Assembly (NCBI GenBank): GCA_911728455.2
Contig: OU452228.1
Span: 13,654,104 to 13,718,103 of the forward strand
Direction of reading: 5' to 3'
DNA length: 64,000 nucleotides
Source: Marthasterias glacialis
Lineage: Eukaryota > Echinodermata > Asteroidea > Forcipulatida > Asteriidae
Each line of letters begins with the position of its first letter. Within the stretch, counting starts at the first letter, position 1. The position numbers and the translations under genes are program-made. Below the pieces are notes generated by a model. The model did not search any database and was not told where the DNA came from. It worked only from the letters and a program-made list of their open reading frames with translations. Positions 58,901 to 64,000 of this stretch are shown here, in pieces.

Positions 58901-61900
58901 AGCTGACCCAATGATAAACCCAAGATCTTTAACAGTTTCTTCAGGATTATTAGTACATTTTGCAGTATCTTAGCCAGGTACGTACAAGTACAAGCTCTAT
59001 TATTAAGGGGAGAATGTTTCAGATAAGACAGGAAACTTAATAAAGGGGGCCTTTTTGCATCCATAACGTTAGCAGTTTTGTAACTTTTTTTAGAGTACCC
59101 GATAAAAAAACCCAAAAATGTTTCAACGAAGGCTTATACTGAAAATAACTTGAGTTGATTCATTTAATGTTTTTAGTTTTTATTTTAAAATCACCCTCAA
59201 AATGTCATGAATTTACCGTTTTCAAGAAAAATGGACCATGTAGCAAGCAATGATCAGGGTTGATTTTTGCAAGGTATGCATTCAAAGGGCTTTGCATGGC
59301 GGATGTACAATGTGTGGTCTAGAAATGTTTAAAGCAACACTTTGAATACATGGAGCTGCTTAGATGAATATATCGATGAACAAATCTTTTCATTAATAAG
59401 AAATCACAAACACTACACACAGCATTTTGGATGGAATCTGAACAATCTTCCTGTCTAGGCAAATTTCAACAAAACTCAACCCCAGTGCCAATTTCCTGTA
59501 TCTGGAAGCATAAACAGATTTGCTAAGCATGGAACCATCTTTCACAGCCATGTTAGTAGACAAGGTTACAAGACAAAATCCTATGTTCATTGCTTGTGGC
59601 TGGTTTAACGCTTTGTCTTGCTGAAAAGCAAGTCATTTTTTAGAAGCAACAGTGTCTGCTTAACAGCTTTCTGGGAGTACGCCCAGCCTTACTGGAAACA
59701 CTGTTTCTCATGCCCAATTTTAATGGGATAAAAGCATTGAGGAGTGGCATTGGTGAACAGCAGCAACTTTGTGTTAATGTGGGTACAAAAACAGGTATGA
59801 ATGAAAATGCCCATTATCAGTTCAAATTCGTTTGGTAAGTAGAAGCATTCTGTGCAGCAGCACGGACGGCTATGAAGAAGTGCAAATTTCAAATTTGAGC
59901 ATGCAGAATGTGCTGATTTATGAAGTTTGAAATGCTGTGGAATTATAAGTAGAAGTAGCAATGACACTCTGAAAAAAAATCATAATATGCAAATATTGAC
60001 TGCTTCAAGTGCTATGGTTAGAACAACAACTCCGGAGGTGATTCCCGGCGCATTCTATTTTCCCCGAGGCAAAGCCGAGGGAAAAGGACTGCTGGGGATC
60101 ACCGAGGGAGGCATAGTTCTAACCATAGCACAAGTACAAGCAGTCAATATTTTTTATAACACCCCATACATAATATTGTGCCTAGCAACCAATTTACTAT
60201 ACCCATAGCAACAGCAGCTTCTTGGTACCTAGACTACCAAGAAGCTGCTGTTGCTATGGGTATAGTAAATTGGTTGCTAGGGGTATAGTACATTGGTTGC
60301 TAGGGGTATATATAGTACAGTGGTTGCTAGGGGACTGTACATTGGTTACTACGGGTTCTAGCGTGTTGCTTTCGTGCAGCTGTCCAATAAAAATAAGATA
60401 CATCATGTGATGCACTCTAAACCAATCCAAAGGCAGAATCTTTATAAGGGGTGTTATTAAATAGGCAATGTGAAAATGCAGACAAATTAACGAGTGACCA
60501 TACTGCTCATACTTTGCACAACCATTACAGCATGGACACACTGCGTGTGTGTCTACAGTGTGCACGCTTCAAAAAGATCGTTATTATTCCTAACAAGGAA
60601 CCCTAAGAAATGAGAGCTTCATGATAAAACCCCGCCAGAGATGCCGAGTGAGTGAATGATGACACGATCAAACCATGGAAAGTGACAGGAAGAATGAAGC
60701 AATTCAATCAAACATTATTATTGTACCTCAGGAAATACAAATACTTGTGGTGGCTGGCTCTGTCAGTATTAAGCATGCGTGGAAATAAAACAAAACACAA
60801 CAAGGCAATTGTTATTCATAGCAAGTTTGTAAATCCACAAAGATATGGTAAGGATGGTTTTAGCCAAACATAGTTTCATAGTTAGTTGTCGTTATATGTA
60901 AAATGAGCCTGAATAAATGGCATGCTGAAACAGAGAAGTGTATCAGCTAGGCTTGGGTGGTTTACTGGTCAACAGATTTTCATTGTCAAACTGGTACTAA
61001 GTAAGACTTGAAACTTTGCATGGGGGGGGGAATGCAATGTAGTAAGCTTTGCAGTGACACCATATAATCATCTCTAACAAGTTGGTGTGGTTCTGGTACT
61101 AGTTTTGTTTTTGTTTTTAAACAGAAAACTGTCTTCAATTCAAAGTTTAAAAAAAATAATAAAAAATAAATAAAAAATAAATATCAACTGATTTAAGAGA
61201 CACCTGCAAGCACCAGAATTGCAGTAATCCAAAATGACAAAGATAGCAAGCTTTTACCCTCTCATCTGAATGTATTTTCTCATCAGACCTAATAGAGAGT
61301 GTATGCACAGCCGTTTTCCTACAGTACGGCCTTTTTGACCTCATTGAGGGCGCTGTTGTACATATCTCTATGGGACTCGTGACGTCAGATGCATGCAGAC
61401 TCACTGTAAGCTGCATGCATGCAGTTAGACCAATAATGGTCCCCTCTGTTATTATTTTCATTAGACTTTTCACATTCCTCCTGTCAATAACATAAGGTTT
61501 TTGTACAGTCTGGAGTGAATGCTATGAGGATTATTTGAATAACATTGAAGCTTAGCGTAAAGTAGTGGCCCTAAATCCCTCAAACCCTGGCCTGGATATA
61601 CACGCATACATATATCAGCTTAGCACTGATTAATAGTGGTTAGCATCGACAGTGCATAGAGTTAGCAGCATAGAGTTAGCAGAGCCAAGCAGCCCTGAGC
61701 CAGCAAAAACATTTCTGGGGAAAAATATAAATATTGGGGATCCGTGCCAAAAAAACATGTACAAAATGCAAAACTGGTCAGAACATGAAATCTACATAAA
61801 AGCAGTATTCATTCAGAATGCTTATTCTAACCGAATGAAAGAGGCTTAAGTTCTTGTTATATACTATTGAATCCTGGTAAAGTCTAGAATCCATTATCGT

Positions 61901-64000
61901 GGTGACTAATTGATTGGATATATAATCAAAACAAAGGCTGGGAGGAAATAGTCTGGCTCTTTAAAAAAACATAATTTGTTGTTTTTATTTATGACTGTAA
62001 TGGAATGGGACCAAGATGGCTGCTACTGGGAGACTCCTGGACGGTCCTTTTTCACAGTTCTCACCAGTGGTACGCATGTTCAGAACTCCGCGCGCAATAC
62101 TGAGCACGTCCACGCATGCTCAGAACTGTGAAAAAAGGCCCGTTGTGTCTGCTGCCGCCAGCGCCTCAAAAGTCTCCCAATGGTTGGATCAAATATTCTG
62201 CAGATTTTAACTACTGTGGAAGCAGATTTCATGTTTTGTTGACTGAGGAGGAGGGAATCATGCTATCAGTGCTATGGATAGAGTGGAGGGTTAACCGTGT
62301 ATATCGGATCGACGCTCTTGGCAGCTTGGGTAGGTTCCTTCAGAGTGAAAGTAGGGTTACATCCGGAAAGGCTAGGGGTACACTGGGGACTATTCCCAAG
62401 GCAGGGTTCCCTGCATGGGGTCTGGGTAATTTGGGGTAAATGTGGGCGCTCAAGGGCATTCACCCTCTTTTTGGATGTAATCACCTTGGTGTAAATGGGT
62501 ATACATTGGAAAGTGGGGCGTTCGGAGGCAGTGGTGTCTGGGAAGAGGATTGAGCCAACGCTTCTTTTTTTAGGTATGGTGGGTAAGGTTCTTTTTTTAG
62601 GTATGGTGGGTAAGGTTTTTGGGGATAGGGTCGCCTGCGGGGTCCTAACCGGGGTAGGTTTGTTGACATTGTGAAAACAAGGACATGAAGTGGAAGAAGC
62701 AGAGCTTAAGCGCTGAGCTAGCTGTAGGGTGAGAAGAGAGTGCACAGTAAAAACAGTTAGCGCTTGTCTCCAGAAGAAAGAAAAAATTAACAATAAAAAA
62801 AAACATGCGTTCCCTTCGACCTAGTTACTTATACCTTTCGGTGTTTCAATTTAGCCTGCATGTCCATGCAACAATTCAGTCACAAAAAAGTTGCAGAAAA
62901 AATTGTTGATTACTAGAAATTTTTCACAAATAATTTTTTCTTTTCGAAAATCATTATTCAATTTAATATAAAGAAACTTTTTTTTGTAATAAACAATTAC
63001 AATTTGTTTGCTTCACTGTCAAAGTTTATAAATGAGTACCCTATAAATCGTTCTGGCATTTAACAATGGTCACATAACAGCTTACATAATCCTTCAGTAA
63101 AATGATTTCTTAACACATGCGTGAGACTACACTTTCAATTCAACCATTACGTGTTAGACTTCTATCAATGCTGATCTGTCAGCATCAGTTCATACTTGAT
63201 GCAGAAGTAAAGGAAAATCTGACACCCAAAAATGTGTGTGACTAATGGACCTTTATCATGGTGCGGCCATCTTGATTTTCTCCCATTCAAACCAATGTAA
63301 CAAAACCGAGGCTGGAAGGGTAAATAGTCTGGTTCCTTTTTTGTACAATGAAAATTAGCATCTGTTACTGTTATTGGATACAGGGAACATGACCAAGATG
63401 GTGGCAGCATGATAAAGGTCTATTGCCACCATACTTCGGTATTGATATTCTTTCTATTTGACAGGAAACACAGTAAAGGGGGCCACTTTGCATCTGTCAT
63501 GTTAGCAGTTTTTCCAACGGTTGTAACTTTTTTTCAAGTACCCGAAACCAGCCAAAAGTGTTTCAACATGTGAATGAACATGAAGGCTTATCCTTAAAAT
63601 AACTTGACTTGATTCGTTTGATGTTATTAAAAAAAAAATTTTAAATCACTCTCAAAATTTCATCAAAATTGGACGGAAAAATCTTCCCTGCATTTTCCGC
63701 CCATTTTTTGAATGAAATTTAAGATTAAAACATTTTCATAATCCTATTCAACTCAGATTATTTTGAGTTCAAGCCTGCATGTCCCTTCCCATGTTGGAAC
63801 AATTAGTGGGTGATTTCACGTACTTCAACAAAGGTTACGACCATTGCAAAAACTGCTAACATGACGATAGACAAGTGGCCCCCTGTACTGTGTTTCTTGT
63901 CATTTGCACTCACTTCAAGTATAAACCAAGCAATTAGAGAAAGAGAAAAAGTTGGACTTACTGAACCTACCTCAGGTGTGACAACCTCATTTACCGATGG
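55955..64000 (-). CDS. Unrecognised proline-rich protein, C-terminal exons, gene partial
   Basis: The three last exons are well supported by phase: 58113-57978, 57594-57524 and 56068-55955. They read EIGDTGDPPSTLPPALPPPP ... IYSEVDRRRPASADIP, then SPTRNQFYTRSAPQSP, then PPGKLKKKLFEHQEHPKPET ... ending EGPVTMV and a stop. Two further exons upstream are likely: 62634-62485 (with TLPTIPKKR repeated twice) and a partial exon 64000-63971 (PSVNEVVTPE). With these choices all phases agree. I do not recognise the family. The tail is rich in Pro, Ser and basic residues, has polyproline suited to SH3 or profilin-type partners, a Tyr motif SIYSEV of ITIM-like form, and a C-terminal TMV that fits a class I PDZ ligand. 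This could be the cytoplasmic tail of a membrane protein or part of a scaffold. ATG|GTATGA at the end could also be a donor, so the true C-terminus may lie elsewhere. Confidence 0.6.
56211..56389. mobile_element. Foldback MITE with AATAGACCTTATGCA ends
   Basis: AATAGACCTTATGCACATGA at the left is inverted as TCAATGCATAAGGTCTATT at the right, and TA flanks both ends (Tc1/mariner style). The interior is unusually CpG-rich (GGCGCCCTCGG; AAGATGGCGGCG). It is in the last intron of the unrecognised gene. Confidence 0.75.
56991..57048. repeat. Strong hairpin in a decayed foldback
   Basis: GTGGCCGTGTGATAAAGGAC pairs with TTCTTTTATCACACGGCCAC, with GAGCCGAAGG in the loop. It is flanked by weaker inverted GGTCTTAAAC and GTTCAAGACC. 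Confidence 0.7.
57747..57965 (+). repeat. tRNA-Leu-headed SINE, 3' truncated
   Basis: The plus-strand head is clear, with GTGTCGCGGCCGAGCGGTCA, an arm CTCAAGCTCAGG and B box GGTTCGAGTCCCGG. The body continues to AAAAAGAACCCAATGAAC and stops just before exon 57978-58113. It is not a working tRNA, because the stems are mismatched and a SINE body follows. Confidence 0.8.
58400..58721. mobile_element. Foldback with ACATGCTGCA ends
   Basis: ACATGCTGCATTTCTGGAGT and GATCAAGGACCAATGGTTAA at the left are inverted as TTAACTATGGTCCTTGATCC and TGCAGCATGT at the right. The inner part matches 38580-38865 and 47930-48060, so those are fragments of the same family. Confidence 0.7.
59030..59290. repeat. Partial copy of the 63459-63901 foldback
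   Basis: GGAAACTTAATAAAGGGGGC, CTTTTTGCATCCATAACGTT, GTACCCGATAAA and GAAGGCTTATACTGAAAATA correspond in order to the element at 63459-63901. The right terminal repeat is missing. Confidence 0.6.
59993..60150. mobile_element. Foldback MITE with ATTGACTGCTTCAAGTGC ends
   Basis: ATATTGACTGCTTCAAGTGC and TATGGTTAGAAC at the left are inverted as GTTCTAACCATAGCAC and AAGCAGTCAATAT at the right. The interior has GGTGATTCCCGGCGC and a CCCCGAGGCAAAGCCGAGG core. A partial copy is at 46625-46770. Confidence 0.8.
60181..60281. repeat. 47-bp perfect inverted repeat with 7-base spacer
   Basis: The arms 60181-60227 and 60235-60281 are exact reverse complements, with spacer CCTAGAC. Arms begin CCTAGCAACCAATTTACTAT and end CAGCTTCTTGGTA at the spacer. 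Diverged direct repeats of GGTATAGTACATTGGTTGCT follow from 60282 to about 60350, so one arm belongs to a local tandem array. Confidence 0.95.
61310..61400. repeat. Inverted copy of the 46440-46510 repeat
   Basis: TTTGACCTCATTGAGGGCGC and TGTTGTACATATCTCTATGG, then GACGTCAGATGCATG, are reverse complements of the copy in RRP8 intron 3. Confidence 0.75.
62015..62185. mobile_element. GC-rich foldback, copy 2
   Basis: TTTTTCACAGTTCTCACCAG at the left and CAGAACTGTGAAAAAAGG at the right are inverted. The flanking GACTCCTGGACGG and GCGCCTCAAAAGTCTCCCAA extend the match to 32450-32600 in reverse orientation. It lies upstream of an exon-like stretch of the unrecognised gene. Confidence 0.7.
63244..63424. 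mobile_element. Foldback MITE with AATGGACCTTTATCATG ends
   Basis: AATGGACCTTTATCATGGTG and GGCCATCTTGATTT at the left are inverted as CCAAGATGGTGGCAGCATGA and TAAAGGTCTATT at the right. A related piece is near 61975-62025. Confidence 0.75.
63459..63901. mobile_element. Foldback element of about 440 bp with 55-bp ends
   Basis: TGACAGGAAACACAGTAAAG and TGTCATGTTAGCAGTTTTT at the left are inverted as AAAAACTGCTAACATGACGA and GTACTGTGTTTCTTGTCA at the right. The interior is AT-rich and non-coding. It lies between the last two candidate upstream exons of the unrecognised gene. Confidence 0.8.

Noticed and set aside
62272-62793. Full 173-codon frame as one exon of the unrecognised gene
   Set aside because: Only 62485-62634 fits splice sites and phase with its neighbours. 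The ends of the open frame have no good acceptor or donor.

Overview
This is eukaryotic (animal) genomic DNA: genes are split by GT-AG introns, there are no operons, and most of the window is short interspersed repeats. An ILK/RRP8 head-to-head gene pair, echinoderm-style single-domain C-type lectins, tRNA-derived SINEs and CR1/L2-like LINE fragments ending in (ATT)n suggest a marine invertebrate deuterostome, most likely an echinoderm. The species cannot be fixed from the sequence alone.

Layout. (1) 1-14.2 kb: no recognisable host gene. It holds SINE and LINE relics, a THAP-domain transposon relic, a 32-bp minisatellite, an array of a 20-bp perfect palindrome, two piggyBac-like TTAA-flanked foldback elements, and a 312-bp foldback with a hammerhead-like motif. 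(2) 14.2-42.1 kb, minus strand: a complete integrin-linked kinase (ILK) gene with 11 coding exons in consistent phase (449 codons). Its 11.4-kb intron 5 carries two duplicated, single-exon C-type lectin genes on the opposite strand, a truncated LINE with a 319-codon open frame, and many repeats. (3) 42.1-44.1 kb: a divergent intergenic region with candidate noncoding first exons, a perfect CArG box and a CACGTG E-box. (4) 44.1-48.9 kb, plus strand: a complete RRP8 (nucleomethylin-type rRNA methyltransferase) gene with 6 coding exons (557 codons). (5) 49-55.9 kb: intergenic repeats. (6) 55.9-64 kb, minus strand: the 3' exons of an unrecognised proline-rich gene that runs off the right edge.

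From general knowledge, ILK and RRP8 are also head-to-head neighbours in vertebrates. The pair therefore looks like an old conserved bidirectional unit, with a cell-matrix adhesion scaffold on one side and a nucleolar rRNA methyltransferase on the other. The most unusual local features are the antisense lectin pair nested in ILK, a 47-bp perfect snapback palindrome at 60.2 kb, SINE-in-SINE and MITE-in-MITE nesting, and a modular family of tRNA-Leu-headed SINEs with at least four different bodies. Exon boundaries were read by eye from splice sites, phase and homology, and no alignment software was run.
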